Positions 23,048 to 33,875 of a stretch of DNA of 64,000 nucleotides are shown piece after piece. The DNA is taken from the NCBI GenBank assembly GCA_007115705.1, contig QXEO01000464.1, positions 8,300,317-8,364,316 of the forward strand. Direction: 5' to 3'. This DNA is from Dactylis glomerata (taxonomy: Eukaryota > Streptophyta > Magnoliopsida > Poales > Poaceae). A program made the position numbers and the translations under genes. Numbering within the stretch: the stretch's first letter is position 1; each line of letters begins with the position of its first letter. The notes beneath the pieces were generated by a model. The model was given only the letters and a program-made list of their open reading frames with translations, was not told the DNA's origin and did not search any database.

Positions 23048-23205
23048 CTTCCTCCGTTTAGAAATATAAGATGTTTTAGCTTTGTGAAGCTAATATGTCT
23101 AGATATGTTTTAGTGTATAGATTTGAGCGAACCTATACACTAAAAGATGTCTAGATATATTCAATTCACAAAACTAAAATATCTTATTTTTCCAAACGGA
23201 GGGAG
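23048..23205 (+). mobile_element. Stowaway MITE, 158 bp
   Basis: TA target duplicates at 23046-23047 and 23206-23207. Terminal inverted repeats of about 40 bp: the left starts cttcctccgtttagaaat, the right ends tttccaaacggagggag. Internally a second inverted pair ('ttagtgtatag'/'ctatacactaa') makes a long hairpin. It has no coding capacity. Confidence 0.9.
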
Positions 23206-23496
23206 TATGTTTTTAGTGTTGTATAGACGTGAGGTGGAAGCTTGCTATAGACGGCCGGTGACTGAACTAACAAAATATACATGCCCTCAATAGCACACCG
23301 TGAATAAATCTCTAAAAATGAAAAATGAAGGTCATAGAAGGTTAGAGAAAGAAGGAAAGCATTAGCATCTGATAATTCTAAAAGAAAATTAAAGGTGGAA
23401 ATGAATTCTTATTTGTTTGTTATCACACCGTGAATCAATCCATTATCAGCCATCTTTATTAGAGCATGTGCCATTGTTAGAAATTTTTCAATAATA

Positions 23497-23752
23497 CTCT
23501 CTCCATCCCAAAATGTAAGGCGCCCTTAATTTTTGCTGATCAACGACTCACAACTTTGACTATAATTTATTCTTATAATATCTCCACAAAATTAGTATAA
23601 AAATATATGAAATAAAAGAATTTTGCAAGACAAATCCAATGATATAATTTATACATTGTCAATCCATATAACTTAATATATAGTAGTGGTTAAAGTTTTG
23701 TATCAAAGGCTAGCATAAAAATAGTGCGCCTTACATTTTAGGACAGAGGGAG
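23497..23752 (+). mobile_element. Stowaway MITE, 256 bp
   Basis: TA at 23495-23496 and 23753-23754. Inverted ends are ctctctccatcccaaaatg and the matching cattttaggacagagggag, both with the 'aaggcgc' extension. Tc1/Mariner-type non-autonomous element. Confidence 0.88.
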
Positions 23753-23829
23753 TATTAAAAAATCATCAATTAAATCAATTTCATAGTTAATTAATGTGGT
23801 TCCGTGGCGGAGCACGGGCAATGTGCTAG

Positions 23830-25149
23830 TAGAGACTAAAATATGGAACATACTCGTTTAGTTTCTTCGCCGGCGCCAACCATGTATTGGCGTGTTCATA
23901 AGTTGTCTGGCTTGAGTCGTGAGTTCAACATATAGGTCCAATTTTATTCGCTCAGTTGTTTCAACCTCTATTTGAGCTAGCGGAGAAGCCCTCATGCATA
24001 TACTTGTGCCTCTGAGACAGCAAGGCGTTATTGCAGATTGCTATGTTCGGTCGGCTTACCTAGTCGGTTGCCTCGAGGCGACAATTGAAAATCACAATTT
24101 TTATATTTGGAACAAGCATAGACAAGAAATCAATAGTTATCTAGTACAAATGCCAACGTTGTTTCCAAGTGGTTCAAATTTAAAGACATGTTTAAGTAAG
24201 TAGCAGTGACAGTCTGGCATATATGCATGGTGATGTGTATTAGGACCCCACGAATGGAAATACGATTAAAACCAAAATCTTTCCTACATTGGCGTGGACT
24301 TTTGACAAATGATAAGCTTGTGAAACTCAAGTGGAAATGATACATATCTAGATAAAATTGAGACCATCATTTTGAAACGAAAGAAGTATATTTTTCCCGG
24401 GACGTAGCTAAACCTAGTTCAACAGCGTATCGGGGTGTGAAACAAACATCTTTGTTCATGTTACCTAGCTTGGACTGAAATTTATATGCAAATTCTTCCT
24501 AGTTACATCTCCTCGGACAAGCCCATTAATACATTTATGGAATCACAGGTTTGCGCCAACGGACCACTCGTGCACTCTCAGCCTTACAAACATTTAGTTG
24601 CACTATTTTAACCTCATTTACACATCTGAGATAGATAAAATTCTCCTTAAAAGAAGTATTCTCGATGTAATACAACTCTGGAAAATAAATACATTCCGTG
24701 AAAAAAGAAGCAAGTTAGGTGTAACTGTCCTACACTAACTGAAGTCAGTACTACAACAGAACACGGACATGAGAGAGAGGGGAGAGGGGAGAGAGGGAGA
24801 GGGGAAAAGTTTCCGTTTGTGGATGGTGCACGTTCTTGAACGGAGAAGAGACACTGACTTTCCCCCATTTTGGGCTATGAAAATACCGATGCTTGGCTCG
24901 ATGTGCCAATAATCTGTCAACATGCTCCGGCTAGTTAAACAAAGACTAAACTAATCCAGGACGGCAATCCAAGGAGCAGCTGGAACGGACCTCTTCTTCA
25001 CCCACCGGAGCCTTTGGATCCGCTGCTTCATTATCCTTGTCACCACTTATTTGCATACACGAATACTCCATATGCCAACTTACACACAAGCCTGATAAAG
25101 GTTCAAGTTGTCTACCTTCGAAATTGACCACAGCACCACTGATGCTAGT
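23830..25149. other. Unassigned intergenic sequence
   Basis: Nothing coding is recognised. A GA-rich low-complexity run sits at 24768-24806. The stretch from 24930 to 25140 is less AT-rich but carries no motif I can name. Confidence 0.4.
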
Positions 25150-26372
25150 CTTAGTTTTTTTATAAAGGGCGTATTATTACTTAAAAGGTTTAAGCATTAC
25201 ACCTAGCCTCTGTATAGTTAAGATGCACACAGCTGATCAGTAGCAAGGTATCAAGCTAGATAAAAAAGGCGTATTGCATATCAAAGTGATCAAATGCAAC
25301 TACGCCTAAGACTCCGGTGGCCTGATCCGAAGATTATGCTACCACCCATGATGGGAAAAAGTATCCCTCACCGTACTCTCCAACCGTGTACAAATCACCT
25401 GCATAAATATGTCTCGATGCTCCACCCGCTGAAGAGACGGCCATTAACAGAGTGTGCCAGTGCACTGGTAGATGACCTGCAAAGGAGAAGAAACTTTATC
25501 ATTAAACACTTTATCATTGCTACATAGCCGACCTTGCGAACCGGCATTGGAAAAAGAGTTGTTTAATAGTCTCATCCTGGTGATAGAAATCACAGCTCTT
25601 GTTCACATGCCAATTCCACTTAGCAAGATTATCTTTGGTGAGAATAACTCCGCGATGGAGATACCATCCAAAAACCTTAGTTTTAAGTGGTATCTTCATC
25701 TTCCAAATTATCTTGTTGTCATCAAATGGCATATGAAGATGGATTAAAGCATTATACATGGAGTCCACAGAGAATTCACCATTCTTATGGAGATTCCAAC
25801 GAAACTCGTCGGGTGCAGCAGATAGTTGATGGACGCCAAACGTTGAAGAAGGGCGTCCCATGCAACTAGTCTTTGTCCAACTAAATCTCGCTAGAACGTT
25901 ACATCTGGTGTGTGGTAGCCATTACTTTCACAATGGCATCACTTTTGTAACAAACAATACTATATAACACAGGATATTGTTCGTGGAGTGGGGCATTGCC
26001 TAGCCATTTGTCCTCCCAGAACCTTATGTGCGAACCATATTTGATCAAAAAATGTCTGAACCTGAAAAACTTGGAATTTGCAGCCATCGGACCTGCCCAA
26101 AAAGTGTGAGTCATCTTGTTTCCGAGAAACTTGTGATAACGCTTTTGTGCCGACATATTTCTGTTTCAAGATTGTTTGCTAAATACCATCTTTCGGTTAG
26201 TAGTTTAAACAACCATTTACCATGTAGGGCTGTATTCTTGACTTGACGGTCATGAATTCCTAGCCCGCCTTGATCTTTAGGTGTACAAACCACACTCCAT
26301 TTGACCAGTTGATATTTTTTTTCACTATTCCCTTGCCAAAAAAATCGAGACCGATAGTAATCAAGTCTATGG
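25150..26372 (-). pseudogene. LINE reverse transcriptase C-terminal fragment
   Basis: Minus-strand frames read in order: QLVKW..VVCTPKDQGGLGIHDRQ and WLFKLLTERW (about 26100-26340), then FWEDKWLG, then DEFRWNLHKNGEFSVDSMY..IWKMKIPLKTKVFGWYLHRG and KDNLAKWNW (25520-25860). This is the end of a non-LTR retrotransposon RT followed by the zf-RVT zinc-binding region. Frames shift several times, so it is dead. The T-run at 25156-25162 followed by 'ataaagggc' resembles the A-rich 3' end of grass L1-type LINEs seen from the other strand. The 5' part is absent, and the fragment stops where the TIR element begins. Confidence 0.75.
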
Positions 26373-28181
26373 AGAGCATCTCCACTCCCCCCCCCCCCCT
26401 AAAGGCCCCCCAGACAGCTTTTGGGGGCGCTGACGCAGAAAATCCCGCCCAGTCGCGCCCCAAACCAAAATTCCATCCGGCGTGACACATTTTTTCATCC
26501 AGTGCACCCGATCCAAACTCTGTCCACGGGGGGGGGGGGGGGGCAGCGGGGGAGCCGGCTGGGCGCGTGACTCCACGGGAGGGGGGCGGGCGGCTGAGCC
26601 GGCTGGGAAAAACTGCCCCACAGCTTCGTCGTCTCCACTCGCCCGCCGCCTCGCCTCCCGTGCCAAATAACTGCACCGGCGGCAGCTTTGCCCAGCCACA
26701 GCGAGACGTCGCTTCGGAGCACGGGCCGGCGTTAATGCCCGCCACGCGTTCAACGCCCACCGCTCACCGTGTCTATAAAAAGCTCCCCCAGCGCCATTGC
26801 CACCCATCCTCGCCGCTGCACAGAGCTTCCACCTTCGCCACACTAGCCACCTTCCCTGAGGCCACCGAGATGGAACCCACAGGACACGAGGCGAACGGCT
26901 TCGGCCATCGGTAACTCCACGAGTGGGAGACGCGCGCCCTGTACAAGGCGCGGTACATGGCGCCGCCCGACTTCCGGTGCCTCGGGACGTGGCGGCTGAG
27001 CGTGGGCGGGATCCCAATCCCGCCGGTGCCCCACGGCGCGGCGCAGCAAGACGCCATCCACCGGCACTACTACGAGGTGCTCACGCCGGAGGAGCGTAAT
27101 GATCCCCTTTGGGATCCCGACAACGACGACCACTGCAAGTCGTTCTTCATGGAGCACCGTCTCGCGGAGCTGGCGCACTACGAGGGCACCGGCCCTCCAC
27201 CGGCGAACAAGAACGATGCAATGTGGAAGGTCTGGTGGGGCGTGCGCGGCCGCACCCTCGCTTGGGTCCTCGACCACATCGCCACGGGCAACCACCCGTG
27301 GCTGACAATGTCGCAGCGGTACTGGATGCCCCGCAGGATGGAAGGGGCATCGTCCTCCTCGCGGTCTTCCTCGTCGACGTTGGGGACCCCGCGCGCCAGC
27401 GGCATCGCCATTGGGTCGCTACCAACGGCGCCCATCACCCGACTCCTTCACCCGAAGAAGGAGCCGGGATCATCCGGCGCGTCCAGCGCCCCGGGTGAAG
27501 GAGGCCGGCTCGCCGGCCTCCTTCACACGCACCAAGAAGGAGCCATGCGTGATGCCAGGATCCCTCGCCCGCGTCAAGAAGGAGCCCGGTGCGCCGGCAC
27601 CTCCTTCTTCGAAGAAAGTGCGGCGTCTCGCTGAGGACGATGCACTTCAGCTGGAGTACCAGGCTCCGGACGACCCGGAAGAGTTCCCTGGCCTGAAGGC
27701 GGCGAAGCTCGCCTCCTTCAACGAGGTCCAGCCGGGGACCTTGGACTTCGTCCTCGCCTGGTCCAGGAAGGACGCAAAGAAGGCCGACGTGGAGCGGGTG
27801 CTTTGCCTCGGCCTATGCGTCAACCTGGAGGACGACGAGGACAACGCCGGCCCGAGCGAGTGGCGCGGCGGCGACGACGGCCAGGGCTCTAGCACCTGGG
27901 CGGCGAAGGACGACGCGCCGTCCGACAATGACGGCGATGATGGGGGCGACTACGCTATCTTCTACCAGCGCCTGGGCATGCAGTAGTTAGGTTTTTTTTA
28001 CCGTTTTTAGTTAAATTTCGTCTATCTTTGTAAAATCCACCGAGTTTTAATGAATTTAGTGAAATTTCACCTAAATTTGTCTCAAAAAATTTGAACCTAA
28101 CATTTGGGATGGGGGGCACGGCTGGGAAAATCGCTTGCGCCGGTCGCTGTTTGGGGGGAGGGGGGCGAGTGGAGATGCTCT
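26373..28181 (+). mobile_element. TIR DNA element carrying a captured gene copy
   Basis: Perfect 15-bp inverted ends: agagcatctccactc (26373-26387) and gagtggagatgctct (28167-28181). Inside each end are C- and G-runs. Ends of the 'GAGCATCTCC' type are common in grass DNA transposons, perhaps PIF/Harbinger, but I found no clear target duplication (left flank tctatgg, right flank aaggttt), so the superfamily is unassigned. It encodes no transposase and carries the broken gene at 26870-27986 with its own TATA box. It lies about 415 bp upstream of the GA2ox start codon. Confidence 0.7.
26870..27986 (+). pseudogene. Grass transposon-associated hypothetical gene, broken
   Basis: The ATG at 26870 lies about 90 bp after a TATA box ('tctataaaaag', 26772-26782). 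The frame stops at 26912-26914 but stays open again to 27634: RYMAPPDFRCLGTWRLSVGG, PIPPVPHGAAQQ, MWKVWWGVRGRTLAWVLDHI. A second frame (27411-27986) carries the rest: repeated KKEP motifs, DDPEEFPGLKAAKLASFNEV and an acidic tail ending DYAIFYQRLGMQ. A frameshift near 27480-27500 is implied. The protein family is very abundant in cereal genomes inside non-autonomous DNA elements and has no known function. Composition is strongly GC-rich compared with the flanks. Confidence 0.65.
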
Positions 28182-28596
28182 AAGGTTTTTGAGTTTTACT
28201 AGGATGATAGGATCTCGTTTCCAGTTGAGAACAAAAAAGCACAGAAGATCTCTCTACTACAACCACCAGGTCTACGCAGGCACAAACCATAGAATAAAGA
28301 ATAGATAACGGCCTGCAGCTTGGAGAAAGAGAAATCATCTAACCAGTTTTAATCATATATATATATCCCCCAACTAGACTAATCACACAGACACAGTTAA
28401 GCCAGGTTAATCAGAGCAAAGACAACACTCCAAAAGCAGAACCAAGTGTCAGCAATCCAATAGGAATCTCCACAGCTCCATATATATGCCACTGCCCGCA
28501 CACCACCTCGCCCGCCATTGAAAGAGTTTGCGGACACACAAACAGAAGTAGTGCAACAAGATCGATCAGCTTGCTGCAGGAGCCAAGGCGCACGCC
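28182..28596 (+). promoter_or_regulatory. GA2ox proximal promoter and 5' UTR
   Basis: Only about 300 bp of apparently unique sequence remains between the TIR element and a TATA box ('catatatatgcc', 28479-28490). The start codon follows about 110 bp later. An AT repeat ('tatatatatat') lies at 28356-28366. I recognise no further motif with confidence. Confidence 0.5.
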
Positions 28597-31500
28597 ATGG
28601 TGGTGTCCTCCGCAGCGCCGGCGTGCCGGGACATGGCGCCCTCCGTAACCTCCCTCGGCATTCCAACGGTGGACATGTCCGCGCCGGCGGGGCGCGCGGA
28701 GCTGTCGCGGCAGATGGTCGAGGCGTTCGCGGAGCGGGGCTTCTTCAAGGCGGTCAACCACGGCGTGCCGCCGCAGGTGACAGCCCGGTTGGACGCGGCC
28801 AGCGCAGCGTTCTTCGCGCAGCCGGCACCGGAGAAGCAGGCGGCCGGGCCGCCGGACCCCCTGGGCTACGGAAGCCGGAGCATAGGGTCCCACGGCGACG
28901 TCGGCGAGCTGGAGTACCTGATCCTCCACACGGACCCCGAGGCGGTGGCGCGCAAGGCCAAGGCCATCGATAGGGATGACCCTTCACGGTTCAGGTATGG
29001 CCCGTATGGGCATGCATGCATGTCCCTTTCGCACATGAATTTGAATCAAACTTATTTTTTTCTTCCCACAGTGTTATATTGCTTGTTTGCTAGTACTGCT
29101 CAATGATTGAATGCAGAGTGTCCTCCGTAATCTTGCTGTCACATTGATATTGCATATGAAGATGATATTGCTTCTCAAGTTTTCACCAAAATTTTCACGA
29201 GAAAAAGTTTGCCAAACTTCCGTTATGTATACACACCATAACTTGAATCTCTGCATGGTCTAGTGAAATACTAGTATCTCGTACACAAGGACATGACATA
29301 TTGGAAAGTGGGCAATCAAATACTATAAGTTTGAAATAGATACATACATCCATAGTACTTCCTCCATTCCACAACATAAGCCTTTCTAGCATGTTGTTTT
29401 AGCTTGCTATAAAAAAAAACTAATATAGTACTGAAAATGTTTCCAATACTTCAACATTTAATTAGATTGGAAATATGGGTATAATATCATTAGATCTGTC
29501 ATGAAAATGTTTCGTTATTGAAGTATATATAAAACTAATATAGTACTGAAAATGTTTCCAATACTACAACATTTAATTAGATTGGAAAGATGGGTAAAAT
29601 ATCATTAGATCTGTCATGAAAATGTTTCATTATCGAAGTATATAATCCCAACTCATTAGAAGTATAAGCAAAACCATCAAATGGTTGTGATATACTTCCT
29701 CTGTGTTTCTAAATGTAAGACAATTTGGAGTTCAATTTGACCTGCCCAGATTTCTTATATTTAGAAACGGAGGGAGTACTATTTTGACAAAAGGTTTATT
29801 ATTGGATTTTAGCCCATATCTTTGAAACATTTAGTTGTTTCATATCACCAAAGGCCAAACTGGTACAACTCATGTCATGAGGTTTGTGTGCCATATTGTC
29901 AGACATGTGACATCATGAATCCCTATCAGCTCAACCCTGAATCAAAATATCTTCTCTGAGTAATATGTACATGCATGTTGCAAGTTGCTCGGCCAGAACA
30001 GTTCAAGTACATTTATAACTTTGTTGTATGTGTACTTTGATTATTTTAAATCAACGGGTGTGTGGGCATCTTGAGCCACCAAGGTAGAAAACGTCTTATA
30101 TTTAGAAACATAGGATTAATTCTTAGAGTTGCATGGTTAAACAATCAATCACTTTATCCTCTCTTTTTTTGTGCGTGGAGATCGACTAGTTTACTAGCTA
30201 AAAGAAAAGGATGTATTCTTCTAAAACAAAACAAAAAGTTTGGTTTTGTAATACTCTCTCAAAATCCAGTTTATTAAGCTCATAATGAAATTACGATTAT
30301 TCCACCCATTAGGCTCAAATCAACATTAATTAGAGTGAGTTAATAGTCACTGTGCTTATGCATATGCTTGATGCAATCTCTTTAGCTTTCGCTCACATTT
30401 AACGGGAGAAAAACGAGGGGTTTAGAACTTGGCGATTGTTTTACTCTGCCTATCGGCATGGGCGGACCCAAGAAGAGCTGAGTGGGGGCACATGTCCCCA
30501 CTCAAATTTCTCAAATCCTTAATTTTTTTGAAGATTTTGTTTATAAATATTTGAATTTATAGCATAATGGCCCCCACTCAAGCTTTGTGCCCCCACTGAT
30601 TTTTTCTTCTGGGTCCACCCTTGCTATCGGCGCTTGCATTGGTCATGATGCAGCTCAATAGGAGCCTAGTAAACGGAATCGGAGGGAATAACTAGTATAG
30701 ACCTGATAGATTGGTTGCTTTATTTATAAAGCGGGGCTGACAAGGGAATAACTAATAGAGTCCGTTACTTGTGTACCCCTAAGGCCCGTTAAGCTAGGCC
30801 CAAGAATATTCGTAGTCGAAGTACGAGTCCACGTTGTATACAAATATTGTAATATGTATCGGATCCGACCGGTTCCTTGAGACCTGACCACCTATATATA
30901 GGGGTCAGGAGAGGTCGGTCAGGGACATATTGAGAGTAAGCCAAGTTGATCACCACGTTTATTTTCAATACACGTCTCGTTTGACTGATCTTTACCTTCG
31001 AGTTCATCCGATGTCCTATTCCCCCGATCCTAAGTCCTTCATCTTGGACATTTGTCGAGTTAACCCTTGCCACGGGCGAAAGCTATTTCGTGATAGACCC
31101 TGACAGATTATAGGGCCTTATTCGAGGGATTGGAAGTATAGGAGGTACGTTGTTGTAATTTATCTTTATCCTTCTCACATGTTTTCGTACGAAATGAATG
31201 ATTAAAACGATGATGTAGTATTGGAAATATACTAATATTGTACTGCGTGTCGACGCTGCGCCCTGGGCTCCGACCAGTTTAGTTGAGATGCTGGTGTCAG
31301 AAACTTTAGGACGTGCCCTGCCACAAATAGAAATCAACAGAGAAACGCTTTAGTTGAGATGCGATCTTTGAAGGCGGGCAGTGCAGCCGTACGCAGCTGA
31401 AAGACGCGCGGCATGATAGATATGCAGTTCAGATTGCAGTCTGCAACTGTGATGTGGCGATTCTCGGCATTTTACAATCTTCAGGAATGACGTTACTAGC

Positions 31501-32643
31501 ATGCGTATATGTCAGTCCTCCAAAACAGAACATGTCTGACGCCATTGCTTCATACTACTACATGCCTGTGCAGCTTTTCCAGTTGCTGAAACTTCATGCG
31601 TCAATCAATCTTGCTTCTTCTTTTCGTGGTTTACTTTTGACTTTTCTAGATCCAGAATAGGTTTTCATTTTCTTGTTCTTTTCGGCCTAAATCAAAGTAC
31701 TAGTACTGGTACTAGTAATGTTTTAGGCTTTGGCATGCTATAATCTGTCAGGTATAATCAAGCAGTGAAAGATGTTCTCTCTAACTGAATATTTACACCT
31801 GAATCATCTGGATGAAGTAACAGTGAAGCAGCTGACTTAATTTCGTGTATCTTGTGTGATAGAAAAAACTATCTTCTCACTATTCTGCATGCTTACTTTC
31901 CAGTGAGGCGGTGAATGAGTACGTGCTGGCGGTGAGGCACCTGGCGTGCCAGATCCTTGACCTGCTGGGCGAGGGGCTGGGCCTCCGGGACCCGTCGTCC
32001 TTCAGCAAGCTCATCACGGTCACGGACAGTGATTCCCTCGTCAGGATCAACCACTATCCACCTTCAGCAGGTGGCGGCGATGGCGACACCAAAGGCCCGA
32101 GTTCCGTCGGGTTCGGCGAGCATACTGACCCGCAGATCCTCAGCGTCCTCCGTGCCAACGACGTCGACGGCCTGCAGGTTCTCCTGCCGGACGGTCGCGG
32201 CGAGGACGCCTGGGTGCAGGTGCCGGCCGACCCTGCCGCCTTCTTCATCAACGTCGGGGATCTCCTTCAGGTGATGATCACTAGCGCCCGAACTGAATCC
32301 ACACATTTTTCTCTGAACTCTGCTTTATCTCAAGTTACGAATTGTCTCTGAATTCTTGTCTATTTGCGTTTTGCAGGCTTTGACAAATGGGAGACTGGTG
32401 AGCATCCGGCATAGGGTGATGGCCAGCACCACCAAACCGAGGCTGTCCGCCATCTACTTCGCCGCGCCGGCGCTGCACGCAAGCATTTCGGCCCTCCCGG
32501 AGACGGTGACCGCCGACGCGCCGCGCCGGTATAGGCCGTTCACCTGGGCGGAGTACAAGAAGACAATGTACACGCTCCGCCTCAGCCACAACCGCCTCGA
32601 ACTCTTCAACGTTTTTGTCGATGAAGGGGACGATCGAGCATAG
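28597..32643 (+). CDS. GA2ox: Gibberellin 2-beta-dioxygenase, GA2ox1/2-like
   Basis: Three exons: 28597-28994, 31904-32270 and 32377-32643, joined by GT/AG introns of 2909 and 106 bp, giving 343 residues. The N-terminal DIOX_N part has MVEAFAERGFFKAVNHGV and PLGYGSRSIGSHGDVGELEY. The 2OG-Fe(II) oxygenase core has RINHYPPS, GFGEHTDPQILSVLRAND, INVGDLLQALTNGRL and SIRHRVMAS. By my count His206, Asp208 and His267 bind iron, and Arg277/Ser279 (KPRLS) bind 2-oxoglutarate. The enzyme 2-beta-hydroxylates bioactive C19 gibberellins (GA1, GA4) and their precursors and so inactivates them; it is expected to be cytosolic. The closest family I recognise is rice GA2ox1. The ATG has a good context (gccATGG) and matches the usual MVV start. 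All catalytic residues are present. The long first intron contains several repeats. Confidence 0.93.
29355..29649 (+). repeat. 115-bp tandem duplication next to a Stowaway-like end
   Basis: 'tacttcctccattccac' at 29355 looks like a Stowaway terminus without a matching right end. A 115-bp unit starting 'ctaatatagtactgaaaat' occurs at 29420-29534 and again at 29535-29649 with few differences. It is probably a MITE remnant with an internal tandem duplication. Confidence 0.6.
29695..29776 (+). mobile_element. Short Stowaway MITE, 82 bp
   Basis: TA duplicates at 29693-29694 and 29777-29778. Ends cttcctctgtgtttctaaat and atttagaaacggagggag are inverted repeats extending through 'gtaaga'/'tcttat'. 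Inside GA2ox intron 1. Confidence 0.85.
30457..30623 (+). mobile_element. hAT-type MITE, 167 bp
   Basis: Flanked by ctatcgg (30450-30456 and 30624-30630), a 7-bp visible target duplicate, one short of the hAT 8. Inverted ends are catgggcggacccaagaaga and, from the right, caagggtggacccagaaga. The interior 'gtgggggca' and 'tgcccccac' pair also inverts. Inside GA2ox intron 1. Confidence 0.75.
30770..31100 (+). repeat. LTR-like segment in GA2ox intron 1
   Basis: It starts TGTGTACCCC, has a 'cctatataTAggggtc' TATA-like core at 30891-30906, and ends near 'accctgaca' (31095-31104). The 'gaccacctatata..ggggtc' arrangement resembles short grass Gypsy LTRs. I could not find a target duplication, so the ends are uncertain. 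Confidence 0.35.
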
Positions 32644-33875
32644 CAATTCTTTTGATATGGATATATCCATATGATACATGATGGTGCATATAGATGTAGA
32701 GTTGTATACGAAATTTTGTCTCTTTGGCAGCTATGAACTGCCTATTTGTTTGTGTTATTGTCCTGATATAGTAACAATAGAAGTCAACGTTGTGCAGATG
32801 TAATCGTGTAGTAGTACGTTCTACGAGGATATGTTCTTCCTTTCTCTCGTTATATAGCAACTTGCAGATTCTAGTATTTGCTTAAAGCAACCTCTAACCT
32901 GCGCTGGCTCTAGCAGACAAAACTCGGACAGGATTTCTTTGATCACCTTGAGATTGAAGGAGGGTTTGGCTTATAAGAAAACACCACCTGCAGAACTGCA
33001 GATGGCCCTGGGATTTTCCTTGTCTGTACTGCATTTGGTTGTTGCCTGTCTTTCTTCCTTGGTAGATTTGGCTTTCTCTAAGCTTGTCACCTAAGCTTTC
33101 TTTCTAGATCTGGAGATAGGCCTGAAATCGAACATTGCCCTCCCATTTCCTACGCTTCTTTTGCTTGTTTCGTATACTATTATAGCTTACGAATACAGAG
33201 GATATGGAAGAACTCAGATTAGAGTAACGTCCTGATAAAAAAAAGGTTAGTACAACCAGAACCATCAAAAGGTGCGCAGAAAACAAAATCACAGAGCTCA
33301 ATTTGTGATGCTTCAACTTGAAGCAGTATATAAAGTCGTTCCTCTAGAACTAACCCACTGCCCAATTCAACTCAAAGTTCTGTCAGCGCACATTCCACTA
33401 AGTCTGCCTACAAGACTAGTCAACACTGACCACAAGGAGCAACATCGGAACAAGTTGTAGGAATCTCAAATATCCAGCAGAACCAATTGTAGGACAATAG
33501 TATCATTATTCATGACAAAGACAAGATATAAAGTCTCAGTTTTGTTTGCAATGAATACAACATACAGCTCAAATACTACAAGATACAATGGTTAGGGCTT
33601 CACAGCGCTCCCCAATCAGGAGCAGCTGGTGACCAAAATACAAGAATAATCTTTTTTTGTGTGTGTACATGAGAGTTCCAACATTAATTGGTATGTACTC
33701 TCGTTGACCACCGGTATCACCCAGGGTTGTTCCCATCAATGGCAGCTCAGAAAAAAAGAACGAGCGCACATTGAGGAAATGAATGGATGGATATCTAACT
33801 TAAACCTATAATGTACACGGCTACAGTGTGTCCGCCTCAGTTAATTCTCAGTAGATAATAAACGTGGTGTGCTGT
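32644..33875. other. Intergenic gap between convergent genes
   Basis: About 1.2 kb separating the stop codons of GA2ox (+) and invertase (-), so it holds both 3' UTRs and terminators. No repeat or ORF with family motifs is recognised, and no polyadenylation signal can be assigned with confidence. Confidence 0.5.

Larger units (their letters stand above)
22003..23829 (+). mobile_element. Helitron-like element 3 with nested MITEs
   Basis: The 3' end has hairpin CCGTG-gcggag-CACGG (23802-23817), then 'gcaatgtgctag' ending at 23829 and host T. The 5' end is the family-type TCTCTACTATAAAA at 22003; the exact first base is uncertain by a few nucleotides. A GC-rich front part (22140-22650) has gene-like composition without recognisable domains. 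Two Stowaway MITEs lie in the AT-rich rear half. Confidence 0.7.
28995..31903 (+). other. GA2ox intron 1, repeat-rich (2.9 kb)
   Basis: Donor 'CAG|GTATGG', acceptor 'TTTCCAG|TGAG'. The intron contains a tandem 115-bp duplication with a Stowaway-like left end, an 82-bp Stowaway MITE, a 167-bp hAT-type MITE and an LTR-like segment. GA2ox genes of this clade often have a larger first intron, but this one is inflated by insertions. Confidence 0.8.

Noticed and set aside
26373..28181. Assigning the TIR element to PIF/Harbinger
   Set aside because: TIR sequence is suggestive, but the flanks give no TTA/TAA duplicate and no 8- or 9-bp duplicate, so superfamily is left open.
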